DNA of 64,000 bases from Lientehia sp934351765 (GTDB taxonomy: Bacteria > Bacillota > Clostridia > Lachnospirales > Lachnospiraceae). The DNA lies in contig NZ_JBQKGG010000008.1 of assembly GCF_052118925.1 (NCBI RefSeq), forward strand, positions 38,221 through 102,220. Direction: 5' to 3'. Made by a program: the position numbers and the translations under genes. How positions within the stretch are numbered: position 1 is the stretch's first letter; each line of letters opens with the position of its first letter. The notes beneath the pieces were generated by a model. It saw only the letters and a program-made list of their open reading frames with translations. It searched no databases and was not told the origin of the DNA. Shown here in pieces: positions 32,639 to 41,523 of this stretch.

Positions 32639-33823
32639 TTATTTATACAGCTCTGCCAGCTTTTTAAACGCTCCCAGAGACCGTTCGATCATCTCTGTCT
32701 GAACACAGTAGGAGATCCGCACATGACCGGGGCAGCCGAAGTCATCGCCGGGCACCAGCAGAAGATCAAACTGCTTTGCTTTTTCACAGAAGGCATTCGC
32801 ATCGGCCTCCAGCGCGCGGGGAAACAGATAAAATGCTCCCTGAGGCTTAACACAGAAATATCCCATTTCAGTCAGTGCGTCGTAGAGCAGATCCCGGTTT
32901 TTCCGATAAACAGAAATATCAGACGTCATGCCGGTGCAGGCTGCCGCCACACGCTGGAACATGGCAGGGGCACACACATAGCCCAGGACACGGCCGGCGC
33001 CGCAGACTGCCGCATATGCCTTCTTTGACTCCTCCATCTCATCGGGCACAACTATATAACCGATGCGCTCACCGGGAAGGGACAGGGATTTGCTGTAGGA
33101 ATAGCAGACAAAGGTGTTGTCATAATACTTTGTCAGATACGGAACCTTCACACCATCATAAGCGATCTCCCGGTATGGCTCATCGGCGATCAGATAGATC
33201 GGATGACCATACTGGTCAGACTTTTCTTTTAAAATCTTTGTAAGCCGGAGGATCGTTTCTTCTGAATAAACCACGCCGGAGGGATTATTGGGGGAGTTGA
33301 CAATAATACCCTTCGTATGGGGATTTAACATCTTCTCAAACTCCTCAAAATTGATCTGAAAACGCTCGATGTCCGCAGGAACCACAAAAAGCTTCGCTCC
33401 GGTTCCTTCTACAAAAACCTTGTACTCCGGGAAGAACGGCGCAAACGTGATAAACTCATCTCCTGCTTCCGCAATGGCCTTAAAGCAAATGCAAAGAGAA
33501 GCAGCTGCGCCGACCGTCATATACAGGTTATCGCCCTGAAATGAGGTCCCATGAGCCTGATTAATGGCCTCTGCAATCCGTTCCCGTACACCGGCATCCC
33601 CCTGGGCACTGGTATAACCATGAAGCATCGCCGCATCTTCTGTCTGTGCCAGACGGACAATCTCATCTGTCACTGCCTGAGGTGCAGGAACATTGGGATT
33701 TCCAATACTGAAATCAAAAATATTCTCCCTGCCTACAACAGCGGCCCGTTTCTTTCCATATTCAAAAATTTCCCGGATCGTGGAGCGGCGGCTTCCCAGC
33801 TCCACCATTTTCTCTGCAAACAT
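32639..33823 (-). CDS. Class I/II aminotransferase (PLP-dependent)
   Basis: 394 aa. Fold type I aminotransferase with GNPNVPAP at the substrate-binding N-terminus, NSPNNPSGVVYSEE, ADEPYREI with the PLP-binding Asp, SYSKSLSLPGERIGY with the Schiff-base Lys, and a closing FGCPGHVRISYC with the carboxylate-binding Arg. It resembles aspartate/aromatic aminotransferases of Clostridia. The start has AGGAGGAG. Substrate not determinable. Confidence 0.9.
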   Translation of the reverse strand: MFAEKMVELGSRRSTIREIFEYGKKRAAVVGRENIFDFSIGNPNVPAPQAVTDEIVRLAQTEDAAMLHGYTSAQGDAGVRERIAEAINQAHGTSFQGDNLYMTVGAAASLCICFKAIAEAGDEFITFAPFFPEYKVFVEGTGAKLFVVPADIERFQINFEEFEKMLNPHTKGIIVNSPNNPSGVVYSEETILRLTKILKEKSDQYGHPIYLIADEPYREIAYDGVKVPYLTKYYDNTFVCYSYSKSLSLPGERIGYIVVPDEMEESKKAYAAVCGAGRVLGYVCAPAMFQRVAAACTGMTSDISVYRKNRDLLYDALTEMGYFCVKPQGAFYLFPRALEADANAFCEKAKQFDLLLVPGDDFGCPGHVRISYCVQTEMIERSLGAFKKLAELYK

Positions 33824-33870
33824 CGTTCTCCTCCTGATTTTATGATCTGATTGATTTTCCGGTTCTCAAA

Positions 33871-33912
33871 ATCAGGAACCTCCGTATGTGAGCCATACGT
33901 CAGGTTCCTGAT
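33871..33912 (-). terminator. Terminator between the two aminotransferase genes
   Basis: Eleven-bp arms ATCAGGAACCT/AGGTTCCTGAT, with an inner CGTATG/CATACG pairing, and A/T runs on both sides. It separates the upstream aminotransferase (33929-35194) from the next. Confidence 0.75.
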
Positions 33913-33928
33913 CTTTTATTCCGCTATA

Positions 33929-35194
33929 TTATTCTGCTAAAAGCTTCTCCACGCCGGCCAGCTTCACGCACAGGCAGAACAGATGGATAGCCTGATCCAG
34001 CTCCTCCAGAGTCGGATACGTCGGCGCAATTCGGATATTGGTATCCTGAGGATCGTTCTTATAAGGCCATGTTGCACCTGCGCCGGTCATCTTGACACCT
34101 GCATCCTTGGCAAGGGCTACCGTTCTCTTTGCGCAGCCGGGAAGCGTATCCAGTGCCACAAAATAACCGCCCTTAGGGCTTAACCAGGTGGCAAGACCGG
34201 TTTCTCCAAGCTCTGCGCTCAGAGTCTTTAATACCATATCAAACTTGGGACGGATTGCTTCACCAAGCTTCTTCATGTGGGCACGGACGCCTTCTGCATT
34301 CTTAAAGTATTTCACATGGCGAAGCTGATTCAGCTTGTCAAACCCAATGGTCTGAACACCCATGTGTTTCTTGATCTCTTCCACATTAGCCGGGCTGGAA
34401 GCCATGATGGCAATGCCTGCGCCGGGGAAGGTGATCTTTGAGGTAGAGAAGAAATACATCGGACGATCCTCATGACCGGCATCCCTGCAGGCCTTGAAAA
34501 TATCCTTTAACGCTACCTCTTCGTATACATGATGAACACCGTAGGCATTATCCCAGAAGATCCGGAAATCCTTTGCCGCCGTCTTCATCGCTGCCAGACG
34601 ATCCACCGTTTCATCGGAATAGCATACACCGGTAGGATTTGCATGAAGCGGTACACACCAGATTCCCTTGATGGTATCGTCCTCAGCCACCAGCTTTTCT
34701 ACTACATCCATGTCAGGACCTTCCGAAGTCATGGGAACCGGAATCAGTTCAAAGCCCATAGCTTCCGTCACGCCAAAGTGACGGTCATATCCGGGGCTGG
34801 GGCAGAGCCATTTTACCTTAACATCCTTCCAGGGCTTCTCACCATGGGTTCCGAACAGCACCAGACGGACGATCTCATCGTACATCAGGTTCAGGCTGGA
34901 GCTTCCACCGACAATGATCTGGTCTGCCGGAATTCCGAGGAGTTCCGAAAACAGCTTCTTTGCTTCGGGAATTCCGTCAAGCACCCCGTAATTTCTCGCA
35001 TCAAGACCAGACTCCGTATGGTAATCATCCAGCGCCTCAAACAGATCATTACTAAGATCAAGCTGGGCTGCTGCCGGCTTTCCTCTGGACATATCCAGGG
35101 AAAGACCCTGCGCCTTATAGTCCTCATAGGCTTTTACCAGTTCCTCGTGAAGGCTTTCCAGCTCTGTTCTCGTCATCTCCGTCACTTTTTTCAT
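33929..35194 (-). CDS. Aspartate aminotransferase-like PLP enzyme (PF12897-type)
   Basis: 421 aa. Distinct from the neighbouring aminotransferase: it has LSLDMSRGKPAAAQLDLS near the N-terminus, YGVLDGIPEAKKLFSELLG, VGGSSSLNLMYDEI, VPLHANPTGVCYSDE, and a Lys in FFSTSKITFPGAGIA as the probable PLP ligand. This pattern is the Asp_aminotransf family found in many Clostridia, where members act on aspartate or alanine. The start follows GGAAGGAG. It is 113 bp downstream of proC in the same direction. Confidence 0.88.
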   Translation of the reverse strand: MKKVTEMTRTELESLHEELVKAYEDYKAQGLSLDMSRGKPAAAQLDLSNDLFEALDDYHTESGLDARNYGVLDGIPEAKKLFSELLGIPADQIIVGGSSSLNLMYDEIVRLVLFGTHGEKPWKDVKVKWLCPSPGYDRHFGVTEAMGFELIPVPMTSEGPDMDVVEKLVAEDDTIKGIWCVPLHANPTGVCYSDETVDRLAAMKTAAKDFRIFWDNAYGVHHVYEEVALKDIFKACRDAGHEDRPMYFFSTSKITFPGAGIAIMASSPANVEEIKKHMGVQTIGFDKLNQLRHVKYFKNAEGVRAHMKKLGEAIRPKFDMVLKTLSAELGETGLATWLSPKGGYFVALDTLPGCAKRTVALAKDAGVKMTGAGATWPYKNDPQDTNIRIAPTYPTLEELDQAIHLFCLCVKLAGVEKLLAE

Positions 35195-35255
35195 GTCTTT
35201 CTCCTTCCTGGCAGTTGTTTTCCCATTTCCTTTTTATATTTATATTCCTGAAACA

Positions 35256-35293
35256 ATTCAGCGCCCGGGGCACATTTTCTCTTGACGCTGAAT
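35256..35293 (-). terminator. Hairpin downstream of proC
   Basis: Arms ATTCAGCG and CGCTGAAT with a 22-base loop, 15 bp after the proC stop. The T run is weak, so termination may be partial. Confidence 0.45.
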
Positions 35294-35307
35294 CATTATC
35301 TGCTGAT

Positions 35308-36105
35308 TTACATTCCCTTCGCCTTTTCCGCACACGCGATCATAGCCTCTATAAGACTGCTCCGAAGCCCCTTTTTCTCCAGAACACGAACTGCCTGGAT
35401 CGTGGTTCCTCCGGGAGAGCATACCATATCCTTCAGGGCTCCCGGATGAAGTCCGGTCTCCTGAACCATCTTTGCTGCCCCCAGCATGGCCTGCGCCGCA
35501 AATTCATACGCCTGCTTTCTCGGCATGCCAAGCGCTACCGCGCCATCTCCCATGGCTTCGATCACCATGAACAGATATGCCACTGCGCTTCCGCTGACCG
35601 CGATCACTGCCTCGCTCATGGTTTCCGGAAGGATCACTGCCCTTCCGAAGCTCTCCAGGATCTCCATGACCTCAGAAAGCTCCTCCTCTGTCACCTCCGG
35701 GCTGGGCGAGACCGAGGTAACGCCCTCTCCCACCAGTGCCGGCGTATTGGGATTACAACGAACAAATTTCAGTTTTCTTCCAAACTGCTCTGCCAGCCAG
35801 CCGAGAGACTTTCCCGGTGCAATGGTCAAAATGATCTGATCGTCTGTCACCACATCCCTGATTTCCCCGATCACCAGCTCATAAAACTGGGGCTTCACCG
35901 ACAGAACAATGATCTTCGATTCCTTTGCCACTTCCCGGTTATCCCGCGTCACACAGATTCCCCATTGCTCCTTTGCCCGGTCCAGGGCGCCCTGACTGCG
36001 GTTGGACGCATAAATTTCCTCCGGTGCCACCAGCTTTTTCCCGACGATCCCGCCAATCATAGCGCCCGCCATGTTTCCACAGCCAATAAAACCAATTCGT
36101 TTCAT
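35308..36105 (-). CDS. proC: Pyrroline-5-carboxylate reductase
   Basis: 265 aa; reduces pyrroline-5-carboxylate to proline with NAD(P)H. An N-terminal Rossmann motif (GFIGCGNMAGAMIGGI), VLSVKPQFY, RCNPNTPALVGEGVTS and a C-terminal dimerisation helix region with SPGGTTIQAVRVLEKKGLRSSLIEAM, the ProC signature, are all present. The start has GGAGGAG. It follows scpB by 10 bp and is probably in the scpA-scpB-proC transcript. Confidence 0.96.
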   Translation of the reverse strand: MKRIGFIGCGNMAGAMIGGIVGKKLVAPEEIYASNRSQGALDRAKEQWGICVTRDNREVAKESKIIVLSVKPQFYELVIGEIRDVVTDDQIILTIAPGKSLGWLAEQFGRKLKFVRCNPNTPALVGEGVTSVSPSPEVTEEELSEVMEILESFGRAVILPETMSEAVIAVSGSAVAYLFMVIEAMGDGAVALGMPRKQAYEFAAQAMLGAAKMVQETGLHPGALKDMVCSPGGTTIQAVRVLEKKGLRSSLIEAMIACAEKAKGM

Positions 36106-36115
36106 GTCGCTCCTC

Positions 36116-36769
36116 CTACAGATCCAGCTTTAACTGAACCTCTTCCTCTGCCTCCTGCTTGAACTCTTCGACCTGCTCCGGCCGCATGGACGGAAGCTCC
36201 TCCAGGGAAGTCACGCCAAAACTCCGCAGGAAATCCTCTGTTGTTCCAAACAAAATGGGGCGGCCCGGCACATTCATTCTGCCTACCTCTTCCACCAGAT
36301 TATATTCCACCAGCTTGTTGACCGCATGATCAGACTTCACCCCACGGATCTGCTCGATCTGCATTTTCGTCACCGGTTGTTTATAGGCTATGATCGACAG
36401 GGTTTCCAGAAGCACATCGGTCAGCACATACTTTTTCGGCTGGGATGCCACCCGGATCAGATTTTCATAATACTCCGGTCTGGTGCACATCTGAAACGCG
36501 CCGTCCAGCTCAATGATCTTCATACCACGTTTCTCAGCGTCATAATCATCCGCCAGGCTGTGTACCAGCTTTCTTGTGGTTTCCTCGTCCTGCTCCACCG
36601 CCAGTGCCAGTACTTTCAGCTCCACGGATCCGCCCATGGCAAACAGCACTGCTTCCAGGATCGTTTTTGCTTCCCTGATCTCCATAGATTCCTGCCTTTT
36701 CTGTTCCGCTTTTTCTATCTCTGTTCCGAAGCCGGCACCTTCTCCGGCTCCTCCTGTTTTTTCAATCAT
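36116..36769 (-). CDS. scpB: Segregation and condensation protein B
   Basis: 217 aa if started at the ATG at 36769. It binds ScpA and SMC in the condensin complex. Two winged-helix domains are seen: IREAKTILEAVLFAMGGSVELKVLALAV, and TDVLLETLSIIAYKQPVTKMQIEQIRGVKSDHAVNKLVEYNLV, followed by GRPILFGTTEDFLRSFG, typical of ScpB. The N-terminal 28 residues (Glu/Gly/Lys rich) are unusual. A start at 36685, behind AGGCAGGA, would give the usual family length. The gene is six bases or so from the scpA stop. Confidence 0.88.
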   Translation of the reverse strand: MIEKTGGAGEGAGFGTEIEKAEQKRQESMEIREAKTILEAVLFAMGGSVELKVLALAVEQDEETTRKLVHSLADDYDAEKRGMKIIELDGAFQMCTRPEYYENLIRVASQPKKYVLTDVLLETLSIIAYKQPVTKMQIEQIRGVKSDHAVNKLVEYNLVEEVGRMNVPGRPILFGTTEDFLRSFGVTSLEELPSMRPEQVEEFKQEAEEEVQLKLDL

Positions 36770-36789
36770 CTTCCTTACTTTCAATAATT

Positions 36790-37593
36790 CTACGCATCAA
36801 TGTTGGCGGCAATCTCCTCCGCCAGCTCATCCGTGTTCTCAATAAGCTCCTGTGACGGCACCATGAGGAAATCCTCCTCTTCCGTCTCCTTTAAGGTCAC
36901 GACCCCCATCTTCATCAGCTCCAGCACTGCCAGAAATGTCACCACCAGTTCGATTTTCCCCGACTGCGCCGAAAGAAGCTCCCGAAAGGTCAGATCCCGC
37001 CTCGCCGCGGCCAGCCGCAGAACCTCCACGATCTTCACCGATACACGGAATGGTTCTTTCTCAATTTGTCCGAATTTGGAACGAACCGGATCAATGAGGT
37101 TTTCCTGTCGTTTTAACACCGACTGGAAAATCGTATTGAGCTTTGCCAGGGTCACCCCCTCCAGAAGCTTCGGAAGATCTACCGGCGGACGATATTTCGC
37201 CACCTCATCCGGAATCGTCTCCGGCTTATAGATCATGCGCTCCGCATCCGTCTGACGGTCTTTCAGCTCACCTGCCATGTATTTATACATTTTATATTCC
37301 AGGAGCCGTTCCACCAGTTCCTGTCTGGGATCCTCTTCTTCTCCCTCCTCGTTAACCTCTGCAGGAAGAAGCATCCGCGACTTGATATCCAGAAGCGTTG
37401 CCGCCATCACCAGAAAGTCGCTGACTACATCCAGATCCTCCTTGTCCATGGCCCGTACATACTCCATATACTGATCCGTGATCTCGGCAATGGGGATATC
37501 ATAGATATTCACTTTGTTTTTATCAATCAGATGAAGCAGCAGATCCAGAGGTCCTTCAAAGGCCTCCAGCTTTACCGACAATACCGGCTGCAT
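36790..37593 (-). CDS. scpA: Segregation and condensation protein A
   Basis: 267-aa kleisin. The N-terminus (VKLEAFEGPLDLLLHLIDKNKVNIYDIPIAEITDQY) is the ScpA signature; DFLVMAATLLDIKSRMLLP follows, and the C-terminal winged helix (VVTFLAVLELMKMGVVTLKE) closes the SMC ring. It acts with ScpB in chromosome compaction and segregation. The start follows GAGGAAAAG; scpB is directly downstream. Confidence 0.95.
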   Translation of the reverse strand: MQPVLSVKLEAFEGPLDLLLHLIDKNKVNIYDIPIAEITDQYMEYVRAMDKEDLDVVSDFLVMAATLLDIKSRMLLPAEVNEEGEEEDPRQELVERLLEYKMYKYMAGELKDRQTDAERMIYKPETIPDEVAKYRPPVDLPKLLEGVTLAKLNTIFQSVLKRQENLIDPVRSKFGQIEKEPFRVSVKIVEVLRLAAARRDLTFRELLSAQSGKIELVVTFLAVLELMKMGVVTLKETEEEDFLMVPSQELIENTDELAEEIAANIDA

Positions 37594-37613
37594 GACTTTT
37601 CCTCATTTCTTTT

Positions 37614-38513
37614 TCATTCTCTCTGCGTCCCCTGCTCCTTTGACGCCCGCAGTGTGACCACCGGGACCTCCGAACAGTTTCCCAGCCGGAAATTCACCGA
37701 ATGGGTTCCAAGACCGCCGCTTACGATCATGGTTTTTCCGTTTTTTGTATACTTTCCACGGCTGTAACAGGGGAATGGACGGAAGTTCGGGGCAATCACT
37801 CCGCCTAACAGAGGCAGACGGACCGTTCCTCCATGATAGTGTCCGCTGAATACAAGATCCGCGCCCCATGCCGCATAATTCTTAAAATAACAGGGACTGT
37901 GAGCCAGCAGGATATGGTACTCATCCTTTCCGGCAATCCCCAGCGTCTGTTCCAGATAGTCCTGCTCCAGAGGCGGCTGTTTAACCTTCTTATAGTAATG
38001 CCGGTCCAGATCCAGCCCGGTGATAGTCAAAGCGTCCGCACCGTCGCGCAGTGTCAAAGAAACATTATCAAGCACTGTTACGCCGATCCGCTTCATTTCC
38101 TCATACCAGCGCGCATAGGCATCACCGTATTCCTCCGGCTTCCACCCCATTCTGGCCTCATGGTTTCCCAGCCCGTAGTAGACCGGATAACGGTATGCCA
38201 GACGTTTCATCAGATGAACCGTCTCCGAAAATATCGCTGTTCCATGCTTCGCCATGACCAGATCCCCGGCCACGATCACAGCGTCCGGGTGAATCCGGCG
38301 GATTTCCGCCAGCATACGATTATTCCGTCTTCCGACTCCGTTTTCATGAAGATCCGCCAATACTACAATGGTATATCCGTCAAAAGCTGATCCGATTCCC
38401 GGCGACTCCACCTCATACCGTGGAAACCGGACATGATTTCGTTCATAATGGGAACAGACAGCCGCCGCAGCTCCGGCAGCAATCACCGTTCCTGCGATGA
38501 TCCAACCTATCAT
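37614..38513 (-). CDS. Membrane-anchored metallophosphoesterase
   Basis: 299 aa with an N-terminal hydrophobic anchor (MIGWIIAGTVIAAGAAAAVC). Calcineurin-like metal-binding motifs are in order: VLADLHENG, VAGDLVM, GLGNHEARMG, LLAHSPCYF and FSGHYHGG. Such proteins (YkuE/YaeI type) hydrolyse phosphoesters outside the membrane, often lipid-linked, but the substrate is unknown. The start at 38513 has GAGGAG; 16 further codons upstream in the frame are judged non-coding. It lies 34 bp after the histidine kinase. Confidence 0.85.
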   Translation of the reverse strand: MIGWIIAGTVIAAGAAAAVCSHYERNHVRFPRYEVESPGIGSAFDGYTIVVLADLHENGVGRRNNRMLAEIRRIHPDAVIVAGDLVMAKHGTAIFSETVHLMKRLAYRYPVYYGLGNHEARMGWKPEEYGDAYARWYEEMKRIGVTVLDNVSLTLRDGADALTITGLDLDRHYYKKVKQPPLEQDYLEQTLGIAGKDEYHILLAHSPCYFKNYAAWGADLVFSGHYHGGTVRLPLLGGVIAPNFRPFPCYSRGKYTKNGKTMIVSGGLGTHSVNFRLGNCSEVPVVTLRASKEQGTQRE

Positions 38514-38547
38514 AAGCGCTCCTCTTCCCACCAGTATAACACGGCTT

Positions 38548-40017
38548 CTATTTACAGTCAAACTCGCAGAAGAATGTTACACCATCTGTTTCATTCCGGA
38601 CTCCATAGGCACAGTTATGGGCTTCCATGACCGCACGCACAATGGAAAGGCCGATCCCGCTTCCGCCGTATTCTCTGGTTCTGGCCTTGTCCACCTTATA
38701 AAACTTATCCCAGATCCGTCCGAGATCCTCTTCAGGAATGGGCGTTCCGGTGTTCCGCACCTCCAGATGGGCCTTGCTGTTTTCTTTCTTCACACTGATC
38801 CAGATCCGTTTTTCTCCTTCAATGTGATTCAGTGCATTTCCGATATAATTGCGGATCACTTCCTCCGCCATATATTCATCAGCCCAGATATAAACCTGCT
38901 CCGGGCTCTTTAATTCCACTTTTGCCTGTTTCTGTTCCACCATGATCCGGTAAGAATTGAGTACGCCCTCGATCATTTCGATCAGGTCAAAATGCTCCAT
39001 GGAGATCTGTTCTCCGCCCGACTCGATCTGATTCAGGGTCAGCAGCTTCTTCACCATGGTATTCATTTTCGCCGACTCGTCCATGATCACATCGCAGTAC
39101 CAGGCCATGGACTCCGGATCATCATTGATTCCCTCCTTTAAGCCCTCTGCATAGCCCTGGATCAGAGCAATGGGTGTTTTCAGTTCATGGGACACATTGG
39201 ATAAAAACTCCCGGCGCATCTCATCCGTTTTGGTCTTCTGCTCAATATCCCGCTTCAGCTCCAGGTTTGCTGTTTTCAGATCTTGAATGGTTCTTTCCAG
39301 CTGCTCGGACATGTGGTTCATGCTGTCTCCCAAAAGCCCGATCTCACCCTTATCCTTTCCTTCATACCGTGCAGTGAAATCAAGCCCTGCCATGCGCTCC
39401 GCCAAAGACGAAAGTTCCAGAATCGGCTTTGTCATGTTCCGCATCATAAACCACGCTGCAATCAATCCTGCTGCTGCCACGGCCACAGTCACATAAATAT
39501 GAAACTGATTGATCAACAGGACTGTCTCCGAAATGCTTTGAAGCGGCACCCGCAGAAGAGAAAACCCTCCGTTAGAGTAGGACGCAAACATCTCCATATA
39601 ATAGGCATCCAGAGTACTGTCATAAGTCTTATTGATCTGATACTGGCTGGTCTCCTTGATTTTTTTTACTGACTGATTTTTTCCCAGCACATAAGCAAAC
39701 AGATCATTGCCTCCCCGAACCAGATTATTTCCCGATGTGGAATACAGCAGGTTCTGGGAGGAATCCCAGTAGATGATATCCACATTGAAATTCTCCTTCA
39801 CCTTCCAGAGATAATGCTTCATCTCATCGGTAACCGTTCCGTCCTCATTTTCCAGGCTCTCGGCAATTTTTTTCTGTGCTTTCTCCAGCGTCTCCTGCTT
39901 GCGCTGCATATAATATGGCTCCAGACCAATGTTAATGGCGATCCAGCTCGCCAAGATCACCGCCGCCACAGTCCCGGCCAGAATCATCATATATTTGACC
40001 CGGATCCTGTTTTTCAT
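38548..40017 (-). CDS. Two-component sensor histidine kinase
   Basis: 489 aa. Two transmembrane helices (about 9-30 and 170-195) frame an extracytoplasmic sensor region of about 140 residues. HAMP follows (MTKPILELSSLAERMAGLDF), then the H-box FLSNVSHELKTPIALIQGYAEGLKEG with the phosphorylated His, an N-box EVIRNYIGNALNH, and G-boxes in GGSGIGLSIVRAV. It is translationally coupled to the response regulator (four-base overlap). The signal sensed is not evident. Confidence 0.95.
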   Translation of the reverse strand: MKNRIRVKYMMILAGTVAAVILASWIAINIGLEPYYMQRKQETLEKAQKKIAESLENEDGTVTDEMKHYLWKVKENFNVDIIYWDSSQNLLYSTSGNNLVRGGNDLFAYVLGKNQSVKKIKETSQYQINKTYDSTLDAYYMEMFASYSNGGFSLLRVPLQSISETVLLINQFHIYVTVAVAAAGLIAAWFMMRNMTKPILELSSLAERMAGLDFTARYEGKDKGEIGLLGDSMNHMSEQLERTIQDLKTANLELKRDIEQKTKTDEMRREFLSNVSHELKTPIALIQGYAEGLKEGINDDPESMAWYCDVIMDESAKMNTMVKKLLTLNQIESGGEQISMEHFDLIEMIEGVLNSYRIMVEQKQAKVELKSPEQVYIWADEYMAEEVIRNYIGNALNHIEGEKRIWISVKKENSKAHLEVRNTGTPIPEEDLGRIWDKFYKVDKARTREYGGSGIGLSIVRAVMEAHNCAYGVRNETDGVTFFCEFDCK

Positions 40018-40694
40018 TCCTTATCCACCTCGAATTTATATCCCATGCCCCAGACCGTTTTAATATAATCTCCCTTGGAACCAAGCTTGCTCCGCAGCTT
40101 CTTCACATGAGTATCAATGGTTCTTGCATCTCCGAAATAATCATAATTCCAGACATGATTCAGAATATTTTCTCTGGAAAGGGCAATTCCCTGATTTTCC
40201 ACAAAATACGTCAAAAGCTCAAATTCCTTAAAGCTTAAATCCACCGGTTTTCCGTCCACAGTCACCTGGTGGGCTGCTTTATCAAGAACGATTCCTCCAA
40301 CCTGAACACTGTCAGTCTTTACGGTTCCGCTCCGGCGCAGCAGCGCCTCCACCCGCGCAACCAGGATCTTCGGGCTGAAGGGCTTTGAAATATATTCATC
40401 AATTCCCAGCTGGAATCCCTGAAGCTCGTCCCGCTCCTCACTCTTGGCCGTCAGCATGATGATCGGCACCTGAGAATACTGGCGGATTGTTTTCACTGCC
40501 TCATATCCATCCATTTTCGGCATCATCACATCCATGATGATCAGACTGATGTCCTTTTGCTCAAAAAAGAGATCCACGGCCTCCTCGCCGTCTCCTGCTT
40601 CCACCACAACAAAATTCTTCTTTGTTAAGAAATCACTGACCAGCTTCCGCATTCTGCTTTCATCATCTACCACAAGAACCTTCAGTTTTTCCAT
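40014..40694 (-). CDS. OmpR/PhoB-type response regulator
   Basis: 226 aa. Receiver domain with acidic VDDESRMRK, phospho-acceptor Asp in LIIMDVMMPKMDG and Lys in MLTAKSE, then a winged-helix DNA-binding domain (about 130-224) with SFKEFELLTYFVENQGIALSRENILNHVW and RTIDTHVKKLRSKLG. Pair of the downstream kinase. The start has GGAGG. Confidence 0.96.
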   Translation of the reverse strand: MEKLKVLVVDDESRMRKLVSDFLTKKNFVVVEAGDGEEAVDLFFEQKDISLIIMDVMMPKMDGYEAVKTIRQYSQVPIIMLTAKSEERDELQGFQLGIDEYISKPFSPKILVARVEALLRRSGTVKTDSVQVGGIVLDKAAHQVTVDGKPVDLSFKEFELLTYFVENQGIALSRENILNHVWNYDYFGDARTIDTHVKKLRSKLGSKGDYIKTVWGMGYKFEVDKE

Positions 40695-40835
40695 ATTGAA
40701 ATTCCTCCTTTTTCGGAAGTTTCTCTGTTCTTTTCGTTCTTCACATATGAAGCTATTTTATCAGACTTACCGACGGTTTTCCATAGTTTCTGCGGGAAAT
40801 TCACGCAAGTTTCACAATCCCGGAAACGCCGTCCG

Positions 40836-40949
40836 GCCGGCCCTGTCTCACGCTCCGCTTCAAAGTTCTTTCAGCCAGCCCTGTCTCACGCTCTCCCTCA
40901 AAGTTCTTCCGGCCAGCCCTGTCTCACGTTTCACTTCAAAGTTCTTCCA
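40836..40949. repeat. Three tandem 38-bp repeats
   Basis: Units 40836-40873, 40874-40911 and 40912-40949, each starting GCC(A/G)GCCCTGTCTCACG and ending CAAAGTTCTT with a variable middle. They are in the 283-bp gap between the DUF5662 gene and the response regulator. No coding frame with a start crosses all three. Slippage expansion of an intergenic unit is likely. Confidence 0.8.
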
Positions 40950-40977
40950 GTCAGAAGCTGCCGCTTCCGGATTTCTC

Positions 40978-41523
40978 CTAAAGCGGCAGTTCTTTTCTTC
41001 TTATGATATGCTTCCGGATATAACGGAAGGTTTCTTCTTCTCCTTTTTCTGCCAGCATGTGCAGAAGGATCTCCAGCTGACGGCGCGTTGTCGGATGGAT
41101 CAACATAACAGCTTTCGACCGTTCGTAATATTCCAACGGACTTCGATCCGTATAAGCTTCTTTCTGATAGGTTTTAGATGCTGCGATCCGATCCATAAAC
41201 ATCTCAACCACATAGCGAACCGGCATTCTCATTCCACCCATCCGAAATCCGTTTTTCGGATCCACATCAATCCAGTATTCAAAATGGTGCTTATTACGGC
41301 CTTTATGATGCAGCCACGCTGAGGAATATCCTATTGCTTCCCGCTCAGCCGCATTAGGACTTCTTGTCCCCTGATAATATTTACAGCCAACAAAGAACTC
41401 CGCCGGACTATACTTGCTCATGTCATGAAGCAGACCCTGCTTATAAAGACCGACCCGAAAACAGTTTTTCATAACCAGGTACTTATGATGGCTGATCGTC
41501 TTTAAATGCTCCCAGGCTTTCAT
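40978..41523 (-). CDS. DUF5662 family protein
   Basis: 181 aa with conserved His/Asp positions (KNCFRVGLYKQGLLHDMSKYSPAEFF, WLHHKGRNKHHFEYWID, PVRYVVEMFMDRIAAS), fitting an HD-like or metal-binding helical fold. It matches the DUF5662 pattern of Firmicutes; no biochemical function is known. It starts inside the stop of the Lrp-type regulator (ATGA overlap at 41523-41520), so the two are co-translated. Confidence 0.75.
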   Translation of the reverse strand: MKAWEHLKTISHHKYLVMKNCFRVGLYKQGLLHDMSKYSPAEFFVGCKYYQGTRSPNAAEREAIGYSSAWLHHKGRNKHHFEYWIDVDPKNGFRMGGMRMPVRYVVEMFMDRIAASKTYQKEAYTDRSPLEYYERSKAVMLIHPTTRRQLEILLHMLAEKGEEETFRYIRKHIIRRKELPL

